DNA of 64,000 nucleotides. It comes from Sphingomonas sp. R-74633 (lineage in GTDB: Bacteria; Pseudomonadota; Alphaproteobacteria; Sphingomonadales; Sphingomonadaceae). The translations under genes and the position numbers were made by a program. Numbering within the stretch: the stretch's first letter is position 1; every line of letters starts with the position of its first letter. Below are positions 1 to 8,325 of this stretch, in pieces. The notes below the pieces were generated by a model. It was not told where the DNA came from and did no database searches. It saw only the letters and a list, made by a program, of their open reading frames with translations. The stretch is taken from assembly GCF_013416555.1 (NCBI RefSeq), contig NZ_JACCFG010000004.1, positions 248,001 through 312,000 of the forward strand, in the 5' to 3' direction.

Positions 1-382
1 AGCCGGCGCGAGCTATCGCGTCTCGAAGAACAAGCTTGCCAAGATCGCCGCTAAGGACACCGATTATTCGGTGATCGCGGACCTGCTCACGGGTCCGACG
101 GCGCTCGCCACTTCGATCGACCCCGTGGCTGCGGCCAAGGTTGCGATCGATTTCGCCAAGACGAACGACAAGCTCGAAATCGTCGGCGGCGCAATGGGCA
201 AGCAGCTTCTCGACGCGGAAGGCATCAAGGCACTCGCCTCGCTGCCGTCGCTCGACGAACTGCGTGCAAAGCTCGTGGGTCTGCTGGTTGCTCCGGCAAC
301 CAAGATCGCGACGATCACGCAGGCACCGGCGGCCCAGCTCGCACGCGTGCTTTCGGCATATGCGGAGAAGGAAGCCGCCTAA
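1..382 (+). CDS. rplJ: 50S ribosomal protein L10, C-terminal part (5' end outside window)
   Basis: The open frame runs in from the left edge (first full codon at base 2) and ends with TAA at 380-382. It encodes the last ~127 residues of L10, starting with [16 protein letters not shown], typical of the L10 globular domain. The C-terminal helix ([14 protein letters not shown]) is the part that recruits L7/L12 dimers to form the ribosomal stalk that stimulates translation GTPases. L10 is usually about 165-175 residues, so roughly a quarter is missing. rplL follows after 54 bases in the standard rplJL order. The promoter and any autoregulatory leader lie outside the window. Confidence 0.97.
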   Translation, partial: AGASYRVSKNKLAKIAAKDTDYSVIADLLTGPTALATSIDPVAAAKVAIDFAKTNDKLEIVGGAMGKQLLDAEGIKALASLPSLDELRAKLVGLLVAPATKIATITQAPAAQLARVLSAYAEKEAA

Positions 383-436
383 GGCGGTTTTCGGCACCTA
401 TTTTTCCTGAACCATCTGATTTTATTGGAGTATATC

Positions 437-814
437 ATGGCTGACCTGAACGCGCTGGTTGACCAGCTGAGCGAACTGACCGTCCTCGAGGCCGCTGAGC
501 TCTCGAAGCTGCTCGAAGAGAAGTGGGGCGTCTCGGCCGCCGCTGCCGTTGCTGCCGCTCCGGCTGCTGGCGGTGGCGCCGCTGCCCCGGCTGCTGAAGA
601 GCAGACCGAGTTCGACGTGATCCTCACCGGCGACGGTGGCAAGAAGATCAACGTCATCAAGGAAGTCCGCGCCATCACCGGCCTGGGCCTGACCGAAGCC
701 AAGACCCTGGTTGAGTCGGCTCCGAAGGCCGTCAAGGAAGGCGTGAACAAGGACGAGGCCGAGAAGATCAAGAAGCAGCTCGAAGAAGCTGGCGCGACCG
801 TCGAGGTCAAGTAA
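437..814 (+). CDS. rplL: 50S ribosomal protein L7/L12
   Basis: A 125-residue protein with the standard L7/L12 layout: an N-terminal dimerisation domain (about 1-33), an Ala/Gly-rich flexible hinge (about 34-57), and a C-terminal factor-binding domain with the conserved helix [18 protein letters not shown]. It forms the mobile stalk that recruits EF-Tu, EF-G and IF2. The frame is open further upstream to a TTG at 425, but the ATG at 437 has GGAG at 427-430 and gives the family's usual length. A strong hairpin terminator follows 27 bases after the stop, so transcription does not obviously continue into rpoB, which is about 12.5 kb away. Confidence 0.98.
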   Translation: MADLNALVDQLSELTVLEAAELSKLLEEKWGVSAAAAVAAAPAAGGGAAAPAAEEQTEFDVILTGDGGKKINVIKEVRAITGLGLTEAKTLVESAPKAVKEGVNKDEAEKIKKQLEEAGATVEVK

Positions 815-841
815 GCTTCTTAGCTTCTCAGCTAAAAGATC

Positions 842-877
842 AGGGCGGTCCGGCAACGGGCCGCCCTTTTCTTTTGG
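842..877 (+). terminator. Rho-independent terminator of rplJL
   Basis: AGGGCGG at 842-848 pairs with CCGCCCT at 861-867. The stem is followed by a T-rich tract to about 875. It lies just after the rplL stop codon. Confidence 0.9.
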
Positions 878-1120
878 GCTGACGGCGAACGAACCGGCCG
901 TGCTTGCAATGTAGGATTTCGCCTGCTTGGCTTGCGGTGTGGGCCTAACGCCCGCCGCTCTTTCATTTTGTTGGAAAAATAGGATCCCGTCCGCGCAAGA
1001 ATCTTGCGAGACGCGCGGCGCTTCCCCGAAGAGAGTCAAGCCAGGCGCCGGCAAAAACCACTCTCAGCCTGTACTTCGTGTACTTTGGCGAGTCGCCGCG
1101 GCGCGCGGTGTTGGACGGCG
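878..1120. other. Intergenic region between rplL and a convergent gene
   Basis: No convincing gene is visible. The only structure seen is a small perfect palindrome at 994-1008, CGCAAGA and TCTTGCG separated by one A. It could be a protein-binding site or chance. The region separates rplL (+) from the 3' end of the minus-strand gene ending at 1121. Confidence 0.5.
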
Positions 1121-2293
1121 TCAGGCCGCCGCCACCTGCCTGGCGAAATAGCGGTGCGCCGCCAGCGGTCCCGTCGGCGCCGGGCGGTCGAGCCAGAGCG
1201 GGCCGAGCTTGTCGCCCTGCCCCACCGTGCCCAGCATGAAGTCCATGCCGAAGCGCCGCACGCTGAGGCCACCGCGCCAGCGCAGGTCGATCAGCACGAT
1301 CGGCACGAACATCGGCCGCCCGCCAACCTGCACCACCTGGATGCCCGAATGCGGGATGGCGAGCCGCACGGGCATCCGCCCGCCCGCACCCGGGGCCAGG
1401 TCGAACGGCGCGCCGCCAGGCTCGCCGGGCGGGCCGCCATGGAAGCCGGCGATCACTGCATCCTGCTGCGCATGCGCGCTCATCGCAGCGAAGGCGATAC
1501 GGATATTCTCCGCCGGGGCGCCGGTGGCGTTGCCGACCAGCAGCTCGAACTCGAGCAGCACTTCCTTCTCGGCGTAGATCACCCGGTGTGGATTGAGCAC
1601 CAGTTCGAAGGGGTCGCCGTTAATTGGAACCGGAGCGGGCACCGGCGCGGCGGGCGCCACTGGTGAGAGGCCCGGCGGAGGCTGGACCCGAACCGGAGGC
1701 GGCGGCGATGCGGCGACCGGTTCGGCTTCGAAGACTTCTTCTTCCGCGTCCTCTTCACGACGGCGGCGATTGAACAAAAGCCAGCCGCCAAGCCCGAGCA
1801 GCGCCGTACCGCCCGCCCCAGCCGCGGCCCAGAGCCAGGGCGGCGTGGCGGCTTCCGGCTGCGACACCGGTGCCACGGTCGCGACCGGTTGCGGCGAAGC
1901 GCTCGCCAGCGGCGTGGGTGTGGCGAGCAGTACGGCGGCGGGCGATGGGGCCGGTGTCTGTGCCGGCGTGGGTGTGGCGCTGACGGGTGTGGCTTCGCGG
2001 GGCACGGGAGCCGGGCGCGCGGCGGGCACTTGGCGCTGCGGCACGGGTACAGCGGCGCTGGCCGTGGGGGTCGGAGAGGGCACCGGCGCAGGGGTCGGGC
2101 TCGGCGTCGGCGCGATGCTGAACCGTTCGGGAATCACGCCGGGAAGCTGCTGCTGGGCGGGTGCGCGCGGCACGATGATCGGCGCAGGCGTCGGGCTCGG
2201 GGCCGGCACGTCCTGGGCATGCGCGGTCGGCGCGACGAGCGTCGCTGCGGCGATGCCACCTAGCCAAACAGTCCTGAGCCTCCCTGCGTTCAC
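1121..2293 (-). CDS. Secreted/membrane-anchored Pro/Ala-rich protein with conserved C-terminal domain
   Basis: A 390-residue protein. The GTG start at 2293 has AGGA a few bases upstream and gives a signal peptide (RLRTVWLGGIAAATLVAPTAHA). Next comes a ~120-residue low-complexity linker rich in Pro, Ala, Thr and Ser, one membrane span (AGGTALLGLGGWLLF) followed by the Arg-rich stop RRRR and an acidic stretch, and then a ~170-residue globular domain beginning near FELVLNPHRVIYAEKEVLLEF. The layout and the ELxVGN-type core of that domain recur in the protein at 10391-11686, so the two are paralogs. The function is unknown. The Pro-rich part would span the periplasm, with the conserved domain after the single span. 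The much larger overlapping minus-strand reading frame reaching to 4345 is a shadow of the acyltransferase gene. Confidence 0.8.
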   Translation of the reverse strand: MNAGRLRTVWLGGIAAATLVAPTAHAQDVPAPSPTPAPIIVPRAPAQQQLPGVIPERFSIAPTPSPTPAPVPSPTPTASAAVPVPQRQVPAARPAPVPREATPVSATPTPAQTPAPSPAAVLLATPTPLASASPQPVATVAPVSQPEAATPPWLWAAAGAGGTALLGLGGWLLFNRRRREEDAEEEVFEAEPVAASPPPPVRVQPPPGLSPVAPAAPVPAPVPINGDPFELVLNPHRVIYAEKEVLLEFELLVGNATGAPAENIRIAFAAMSAHAQQDAVIAGFHGGPPGEPGGAPFDLAPGAGGRMPVRLAIPHSGIQVVQVGGRPMFVPIVLIDLRWRGGLSVRRFGMDFMLGTVGQGDKLGPLWLDRPAPTGPLAAHRYFARQVAAA

Positions 2294-2416
2294 ACCTGAT
2301 TCCTGGCCTTGTGAAGATGAACGGCGGCTGCACATTGCGCGCCGTTCGCCGCATGTCGAGGGCGGATTGTCCCCGCTCGCGCCGTCCCCTAGACGCAGGC
2401 AATCTGGGGAGGCGAT

Positions 2417-4414
2417 GTGACAAGCGAACCAACGGGGCAGCGCTCCGGCTATATTCCGGCGATCGACGGGCTGCGCGCGATCGCCGTCATATCGGTGATC
2501 CTCTTCCACCTCTGGCCGTGGAGCCTCCCCGGCGGCTTCACCGGAGTGGACATCTTCTTCGTCATCTCGGGCTATGTGGTGACCGGATCGCTGGTCGGCC
2601 GCGAATTCACCAGCCTCAGGCAGCTCGCCAGCTATTTCTACGCCCGCCGGCTGATGCGGATCATGCCGGCGCTGATCACGATGCTGCTGGCGACGCTGCT
2701 CGCCGCGCAGCTCTTCATCCCCGATGCCTGGCTGAGCAACAGCCTCGCCCAGGTCGGCCGCTTCGCCTTTTTCGGCCTGAGCAACGTCGTGCTGGCTACC
2801 GACACCGACAGCTATTTCGGCCCGCAGGCGGCATACAACCCATTCACCCACACATGGTCGCTGGGCGTCGAAGAGCAGTTCTACCTCTTCTTCCCGTTCA
2901 TCCTGTGGTGGCACCACCGCCTGCAGTCGGGCGCCAAGGCGGTCCGGCTGGTGGCGATCCTCTCGGGCCTTTCGCTGCTGCTCTGCGCGGTGCTCGGCTT
3001 CGTCGCCCAGAAATTCGCCTTCTACCTGATCTTCCCCCGCTTCTGGGAACTGGGCGCGGGCATGCTGCTCTGCCTCACCCGCGAGCGCTGGCAGCCCTGG
3101 GCAGCGGGCAAAAGCTGGCTCGCCCCACTGGGCGCGCTGCTGATCGCCGCCGGCTTCGCCCTGCCCGAGGGCCCGTTCTTCCCCTTCCCCGGCGCACTGC
3201 TCCCGGTGGCGGGCACTGCGCTCGTCATCATGGCGATCCTCGGCGGCACTGCGCCGCGTATGCTGGGCAGCCGCCCGATCGTGGCGGTCGGCCTGCTCTC
3301 CTATTCGCTGTACCTCTGGCACTGGCCGGTGTTCGTGCTGTTCCGCTGGACGACCGGACTCCACACGCTGAAGCTCCAACTTGCCGCGCTGGCGATCGCA
3401 GTTACGCTGGCGATCTTCTCCTATTTCCTCGTGGAGAGGCCGCTGCGTTCGGGCCTCAAGGGCTGGCCGCGCGGGCGAGTGGTGACGGCGGCGATTGCCG
3501 GGGTGCTGGTGGCGGCGCTCGCCGGCCAGGGCCTGATCGCCGCGCATGACCGGATCACGCTGAGCGTCACCCGCGATCGCTTCGCCTGGTATGCCGAACC
3601 GGATCGCCCGCTGCCGATCGAGCTGACCGGCTGCGCGCCGACTTCCGCCGAAGAGCGGCTGGCGCACGGCAAGGTCACCGTGTGGACCCCGCGCTGCACC
3701 AAACCCGACAGCTTTACCCTGTTCGTACCGGCGGACTCGCACGGCCTCGCCTATACCCCCGCACTCCAGCGGTTGGCGGCGGAGACCGGGGCGACCGTCC
3801 GCCTCTATTTCCGCGCCAGCTGCCCCTATTTCAAGCTGATCGAGACCCACGCATCGCGCCCGCGCTGCGCCGACTGGTATTCGGGTATCGAGCAGGACGT
3901 CGCCGCCCGTTCGAAGCCCGGCGACGTCGTGTTCCTGCCCGGGCTGCGCGTCACGCGTCTCGCCAACCAGTTCGACAATGACCGTGACCTGATCGGCCCG
4001 CATGACGACGCCGTCAGCCAGGAGAGCTTCACCGAGGCGCAGCGGATCGCCGGCCGGCTCGCGGCGAAGGGCGCGCGGCTGGTGCTGGAGGCGCCCAAGC
4101 CCATCTTCCCCAGTCCCACCTTCCGCTGCGCCGACTGGTTCAATCGCACCAACCCGATCTGCCAGGGGCTGACGATCCCGCGCGAGAAGATGCTCGAGCG
4201 CCGCCGCCATGTGATGCGTGCGATGAGCGGGCTGGTCGCGAGCCAGAAGGCGATGATCCTGTGGGACCCGCTGCCGATCCTCTGCCCCGGCCAGACCTGC
4301 GAGGCGCTGCCCGGCGGCCAGCCGCTGTTCCTCGACGGCGATCATCCGAGCGGGCTCGGCAATGACCGGATCTATGCGGACCTGAAGCGGACGATCCTGG
4401 GCGCGCGGCCATAA
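2417..4414 (+). CDS. OafA/YrhL-type membrane acyltransferase with C-terminal SGNH domain
   Basis: A 665-residue protein starting at GTG 2417 behind GGGGAGG (2406-2412). Residues ~12-350 are an acyltransferase-3 domain with about ten membrane spans: PAIDGLRAIAV at the N-terminus, the catalytic-type His31 in LFHLW, and the Arg-containing ARRLMRIMPAL motif. Residues ~430-660 form a periplasmic SGNH domain with ADSH (Ser441) and DGDH (Asp640, His643), the Ser and Asp/His blocks of that fold. This architecture belongs to enzymes that O-acetylate polysaccharides, lipopolysaccharide or peptidoglycan: the membrane part moves the acyl group across and the SGNH part transfers it. The substrate cannot be read from the sequence. 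The gene is monocistronic and ends in a terminator shared with the convergent M16 operon. Confidence 0.93.
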   Translation: MTSEPTGQRSGYIPAIDGLRAIAVISVILFHLWPWSLPGGFTGVDIFFVISGYVVTGSLVGREFTSLRQLASYFYARRLMRIMPALITMLLATLLAAQLFIPDAWLSNSLAQVGRFAFFGLSNVVLATDTDSYFGPQAAYNPFTHTWSLGVEEQFYLFFPFILWWHHRLQSGAKAVRLVAILSGLSLLLCAVLGFVAQKFAFYLIFPRFWELGAGMLLCLTRERWQPWAAGKSWLAPLGALLIAAGFALPEGPFFPFPGALLPVAGTALVIMAILGGTAPRMLGSRPIVAVGLLSYSLYLWHWPVFVLFRWTTGLHTLKLQLAALAIAVTLAIFSYFLVERPLRSGLKGWPRGRVVTAAIAGVLVAALAGQGLIAAHDRITLSVTRDRFAWYAEPDRPLPIELTGCAPTSAEERLAHGKVTVWTPRCTKPDSFTLFVPADSHGLAYTPALQRLAAETGATVRLYFRASCPYFKLIETHASRPRCADWYSGIEQDVAARSKPGDVVFLPGLRVTRLANQFDNDRDLIGPHDDAVSQESFTEAQRIAGRLAAKGARLVLEAPKPIFPSPTFRCADWFNRTNPICQGLTIPREKMLERRRHVMRAMSGLVASQKAMILWDPLPILCPGQTCEALPGGQPLFLDGDHPSGLGNDRIYADLKRTILGARP

Positions 4415-4417
4415 AGA

Positions 4418-4443
4418 AAAGGCCGGGGTCGCGCCCGGCCTTT
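4418..4443. terminator. Bidirectional terminator between acyltransferase and M16 operon
   Basis: AAAGGCCGGG (4418-4427) pairs perfectly with CCCGGCCTTT (4434-4443) around a 6-base loop. A-rich and T-rich flanks suit termination in both directions. It lies between two convergent genes. Confidence 0.85.
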
Positions 4444-4468
4444 CCAGTTTCCGTTGTTCAGCGGGCGA

Positions 4469-5881
4469 TCACGGCACCGTCACCGTCGTCGCCGGGATAT
4501 TCGCCAGCTCGGGCTGTGCCTTGAGCTGCGGGACGACCGTCTTGAGATCGCCGACTACCACCAAAGTGAGCTTGCCGATCGGATAACCGGCATTGGCCGA
4601 GGCCATCATCTGCTCGGGCGTCACCGCCAGCACCGCAGGCACATAGCGCTCGGTCCAGTCGCCCGGCAGGCCGAGCAGGTCGCGCGTCGCCAGCGTACCG
4701 ACCACTGCGTTCGAGGTGGAGTTCTGGATCGCGAACAGCCCGGCCAGATAAGTGCGGATGCCCTTGTTCTCGTCGGCGGACACCGCCTCGGTCTGCATGC
4801 GGCGAATCTCGTTGAACACCTCGTGCAGCGAGTCACCGGTATGCTCGGTGGTCACATCCGCCTGGAAAGTCCACAGCGCCTGTTCGGGGGTGAAATCGAC
4901 GTCGGAATAGGGCGAATAGGTATAGCCCTTGTCTTCGCGGATGTTGCGCGTGATGCGCGAGCTGAAGGCGCCGCCGAGCAGCGCGTTGGTGACACGCTGC
5001 GGGATGTCCGCGTCGCTGCCGGCGCGATTGGCGTCGAAGCTCAGGCGCAGCGTGGTCTGCGGCGCGCCGGGACGGTCGATCAGGAGGATCCGCGGACCAG
5101 CCTGGTGCGGGCTTTGCAGCGTGATAGGATCGGGACCCGCCGACCAGCCGGCAAAGGCCTTGTCGATCGCCGCCTTCACCGCAGCCGCATCGAAACGCCC
5201 CGCGATGTAGAGATGCGCGCGTTTCGCGCCGAACTGGCCGGAATGGAATGCCTTCACCTGGTCGATCGTATAGCCCTGGAGCTGCGCGGCGCTCGGGATG
5301 AGCCGGCCATAGGGATGGTTCGCGCCATAAATAGCGCGGCCCAGCGCGACATCGGCCAGCGTGCCGGGTTCCGACAGCGAGACCGAGAGCTGGCGGCCGA
5401 GATTGGCCTTTACCCGGGCCAGCTCGCTGGCCGGCAGCGTCGGCCGGATCGCCACGTCGCTGATCAGCTGGATCGCGGCGGGGGCATATTCGGAGAGCAC
5501 ATTGGTGCTGACCTGGGTGGTCTGCATCCCTGCGCTGACATTGAGCTGCCCGCCCATCCCCGCCGCGGCGGCGGCGAGATCGGCGGCGGTCTTGCCCGCC
5601 GCGCCTTCCTTCATCAGCGCGCCGGTGACTTCGGAAAGCCACACCGCATCGCCTTCATTGACCGCGCCGGCACGGACGCGAAGCGACACTACCGTCTTGG
5701 GGGCGACGCCATAGGGGATCAGCGTAACCTGCAGCCCGTTGGGCAGCGTATAGGTCTCGGTCGCCGGCAGCTTGAACGGCTTGGGATCGCTGATCGGCGG
5801 CGCGGGCGGGAAATTGTCCTGGGCCAGCGCCGGCGTGGCGGCGAGCATCGCCGCGAATGCGAAGAGCGCGCGCTTCATCAC
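4469..5881 (-). CDS. M16 peptidase family protein, non-catalytic subunit
   Basis: A 470-residue secreted protein (signal peptide to about ATPALAQ) with the M16 two-lobe layout (TYTLPNGLQVTLIPYG; later KGYTYSPYSDV). The zinc motif HxxEH is replaced by WLSEV at residues 81-85: both His ligands are gone and only Glu84 remains. Such inactive partners pair with an active M16 subunit, as in mitochondrial processing peptidase and bacterial M16B pairs. Its start overlaps the stop of the upstream catalytic M16 gene by 4 bases (5878-5881), implying translational coupling and a heteromeric complex in the periplasm. The Arg/Tyr substrate-gripping residues of the C-terminal lobe appear to be kept. The substrate is unknown. 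Confidence 0.93.
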   Translation of the reverse strand: MMKRALFAFAAMLAATPALAQDNFPPAPPISDPKPFKLPATETYTLPNGLQVTLIPYGVAPKTVVSLRVRAGAVNEGDAVWLSEVTGALMKEGAAGKTAADLAAAAAGMGGQLNVSAGMQTTQVSTNVLSEYAPAAIQLISDVAIRPTLPASELARVKANLGRQLSVSLSEPGTLADVALGRAIYGANHPYGRLIPSAAQLQGYTIDQVKAFHSGQFGAKRAHLYIAGRFDAAAVKAAIDKAFAGWSAGPDPITLQSPHQAGPRILLIDRPGAPQTTLRLSFDANRAGSDADIPQRVTNALLGGAFSSRITRNIREDKGYTYSPYSDVDFTPEQALWTFQADVTTEHTGDSLHEVFNEIRRMQTEAVSADENKGIRTYLAGLFAIQNSTSNAVVGTLATRDLLGLPGDWTERYVPAVLAVTPEQMMASANAGYPIGKLTLVVVGDLKTVVPQLKAQPELANIPATTVTVP

Positions 5882-7269
5882 TTGCCTCCCTTGGGCTGGG
5901 CGCCCGGCTCGACGACGTAGACCGAGCGATTGGTCTTGCGGAGATATTCTTGGGCGGTCTTCTGGATCAGCGCGGGCGTCACCTTGGCGAAGCCCTCCTC
6001 GATCCGGTTCACTGTGCCGGGATCATTGTCAAACAGCGCGTAGACGGCGAGCAGGTCGATCAGGCCGACCCGCCCTCCCCCATCGATAGTGCCGTAGAGG
6101 TCCGAGCGCATCTTGGTGCGGGCGCGTTGCAGCTCGGCCGCGCTGACCGGCGTCGTCCGCAGCTCCTCGATCACCTCGTCGACCGCCTTGGTGATCTGGG
6201 CGGTCGAGTGCGTGGTGTCGTGCGTGAAGCTGAAGCTCCACAGCATCGGCCCGCGATAGTTGAACATGTTGCCGAGATCGCCGTTGATCCCACCCGACAG
6301 CTCGCCGGCGATGCCGGTGTCGGAAACCAGCTTCTTGAACAGCCGGCTGTCGTCGCCCTGGAGCAGGATCTGGTCGATCAGCCCCATCGCGTACCATTCG
6401 GGTGTGCCCCGATCGGGGACGTGGTAACCGGCGGCATAGCCCGGCTTGGGGGCAAGCGCATCGACGCGGCTCTTGAACTTCTCGGCCTCCTGGCGCGCCT
6501 CGGAGATGTCCGGCTGTGCCACTGCGGGCTTCTTGGCGAGCGGCGCGAAATACTTCTCCACCATCGCGCGGGTAGCGGCGTAATCCAGGTCGCCGGCGAT
6601 CACGAGCACCGCGTTGGACGGGCGATAGAACGCCTCGGAAAAGCTCTTGGCGTCGGGCACCGTCGCCGCCTCGACCTCGGTCAGCTCGCCGTAGAAATTG
6701 TGGCTGTTGTACCAGTTGGTGTTGGCCAGCATCGGCAGGTCGATCCACGGCCAGGTGCTGTAGGGCTGGTTGAGGACGTTGACCTTGATCTCGTTGCCGA
6801 CCACGCCCTGCTGATTCTTCAGCACGACATCGTCGATCACCGGATTGGCCATGCGATCGGCCTCGAGCCACAGCATCCGCTCGAGCGCGCCCGAGGGCAG
6901 GATCTCATAATAGTTGGTGAAGTCGAAGCGGGTCGAGCCGTTGTTGACGCCGCCCGAATTGGTGATCGTCGTGTCGAACACGCCCTTGGGCGCGTGCTTC
7001 GATCCCTGAAACATCAGATGCTCGAACAGATGGGCGAAGCCGGTACGGTCCTTGGGCTCTACGCGGAAGCCGATGCCGTAATAAACGCCGATCGTCACCG
7101 TCGGCGCGATCGTGTCCCTGGCGAGGACGACGCGCAGGCCGTTGGCGAGCGTGAAATATTGCGTGTCGACGTTCAGCTTGCTCGCCGCGGCGGGCGCACC
7201 GGCCTGGGCGTGCGCGAGTGCTGGAAGCGCGGTCGCCGCCAGGGCAAGCGCGAGGCTCAATTTCTTCAT
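5878..7269 (-). CDS. M16 family zinc metallopeptidase, catalytic subunit
   Basis: A 463-residue secreted protein with signal peptide MKKLSLALALAATALPALAHA. It carries the inverted zinc motif HLFEH (His80, Glu83, His84) and a distal ligand candidate Glu160 in GNEIKVN, at the spacing expected for M16 (about 75 residues after His84). The family cleaves oligopeptides inside a clamshell chamber. It is the first gene of a two-gene operon with the non-catalytic M16 partner, which starts 4 bases before this gene's stop. The shared C-terminal-lobe features suggest an active/inactive heterodimer. Confidence 0.95.
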   Translation of the reverse strand: MKKLSLALALAATALPALAHAQAGAPAAASKLNVDTQYFTLANGLRVVLARDTIAPTVTIGVYYGIGFRVEPKDRTGFAHLFEHLMFQGSKHAPKGVFDTTITNSGGVNNGSTRFDFTNYYEILPSGALERMLWLEADRMANPVIDDVVLKNQQGVVGNEIKVNVLNQPYSTWPWIDLPMLANTNWYNSHNFYGELTEVEAATVPDAKSFSEAFYRPSNAVLVIAGDLDYAATRAMVEKYFAPLAKKPAVAQPDISEARQEAEKFKSRVDALAPKPGYAAGYHVPDRGTPEWYAMGLIDQILLQGDDSRLFKKLVSDTGIAGELSGGINGDLGNMFNYRGPMLWSFSFTHDTTHSTAQITKAVDEVIEELRTTPVSAAELQRARTKMRSDLYGTIDGGGRVGLIDLLAVYALFDNDPGTVNRIEEGFAKVTPALIQKTAQEYLRKTNRSVYVVEPGAQPKGGK

Positions 7270-7345
7270 CGTTCTGGACCCCCTGGGACTCGGGAACTGT
7301 ATTGAGAGATTAACACGCTAAAGCCAGCCCTGCGCAAGGGGCTGC

Positions 7346-8218
7346 TCAGCGGATCTTCCAGCTCACCTTCTGGACGAAATAGGAGCGCATCGGTTTGCCG
7401 GTGGCGTCCAGCGCAGGATCGAACCGGCCACGGCGCGAGACCATGCGGCAGGTCAGGTCAGCAAAGTCATCGGGGCTGGTGCGCGCCAGCACGTAGCAGC
7501 CGGTGATCTTGCCTTCCTCATCGACGTCGAGCCGGAACTGCACCACGCCATTGTGCCCGCCGGCCAACGCGCCGCCCGGATAGTCATTGGGGTTCAGCCA
7601 GTTCTGCGGCGCGTTGGCCGGCTTCGCGCGCCGCTGCGCGGCTGCCTGCTGCTCCGGATCAAACCCCCAGCTCTTGACCAGCGTCTCCGTGCAGTGCCGC
7701 AGCAACGTCATCGGCTTGGCCAGCGAACCGAATTCCAGATGGAGCGGGCGCCAGCCCTCCAGATCGACCGTGACGCCGGTCACCCTGGCTTCCTGCTCCG
7801 GCGTAACGTCCGGAGCCTTTTCGTCGCGCGACTTGCTTTCCCAGCCATCGAGCCGGGTACCCGAGAGGAACATCGCCTCCAGCGTGCCGGCATTGCCGTG
7901 GAAGCCGTCGACATGGCCCGCCTTGCCCAGCCCGAAATCGAGCTTACCGCTCACATTGGCGAAGGAAGATTTGTAGCGGTCGCCATAGAGCGAAAATTCG
8001 AAGCGGTCGGTCGGCTCGTAGCGGCTGAAGCGCGCGATCACCTTGGCCTTGCCATCGCCAAAGACCGAGAAGAGGTGACAGCCGTCGCGATCATAATCGA
8101 CGACCCATTTCTCGCTGCGCTTGATCGTCTCGACCGGCTTGTCCCCCGGACCGATCGCGAAGGCCGGCGCAACCAGGCCGGCCCCGGCCAGGACAAACAG
8201 CACACGCTTCAACATCAT
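7346..8218 (-). CDS. Secreted protein with C-terminal TonB-like domain
   Basis: A 290-residue protein with signal peptide MMLKRVLFVLAGAGLVAPAFA (a second ATG lies one codon in). The middle (about 40-190) is not recognised. The C-terminal ~80 residues resemble the TonB C-terminal fold: GGHNGVVQFRLDVDEEGKITGCYVLARTS, then two Cys and a FDPALDATGKP segment, as in energy-transducer TonB-like proteins. There is no N-terminal membrane anchor other than the signal peptide and no Pro-rich linker, so it is unlikely to be a working TonB. Proteins of this kind are common in sphingomonads and have no assigned role. It lies downstream of the ester hydrolase gene on the same strand, with a hairpin in between. 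Confidence 0.75.
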   Translation of the reverse strand: MMLKRVLFVLAGAGLVAPAFAIGPGDKPVETIKRSEKWVVDYDRDGCHLFSVFGDGKAKVIARFSRYEPTDRFEFSLYGDRYKSSFANVSGKLDFGLGKAGHVDGFHGNAGTLEAMFLSGTRLDGWESKSRDEKAPDVTPEQEARVTGVTVDLEGWRPLHLEFGSLAKPMTLLRHCTETLVKSWGFDPEQQAAAQRRAKPANAPQNWLNPNDYPGGALAGGHNGVVQFRLDVDEEGKITGCYVLARTSPDDFADLTCRMVSRRGRFDPALDATGKPMRSYFVQKVSWKIR

Positions 8219-8283
8219 CCGATCCCCCTTCGCGGTGCGGCCAGTCAGGCCGTCGCCGCATAGCTTGTTTCAATCGGATGTGT

Positions 8284-8315
8284 CCGGGGCGTTACGCAAG
8301 CGCATAACGCCCCGG
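8284..8315 (-). terminator. Hairpin terminator after the ester hydrolase gene
   Basis: CCGGGGCGTTA (8284-8294) pairs perfectly with TAACGCCCCGG (8305-8315), just past the stop of the minus-strand gene at 8326. It has no clear T-run, so termination may be incomplete. Confidence 0.65.
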
Positions 8316-8325
8316 AATCGTGCAA

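Noticed and set aside
1121..4345. Minus-strand frame running on from the 1121-2293 gene through the acyltransferase
   Set aside because: Only the part from GTG 2293 has a signal peptide and ribosome site. The rest is antisense to the acyltransferase.
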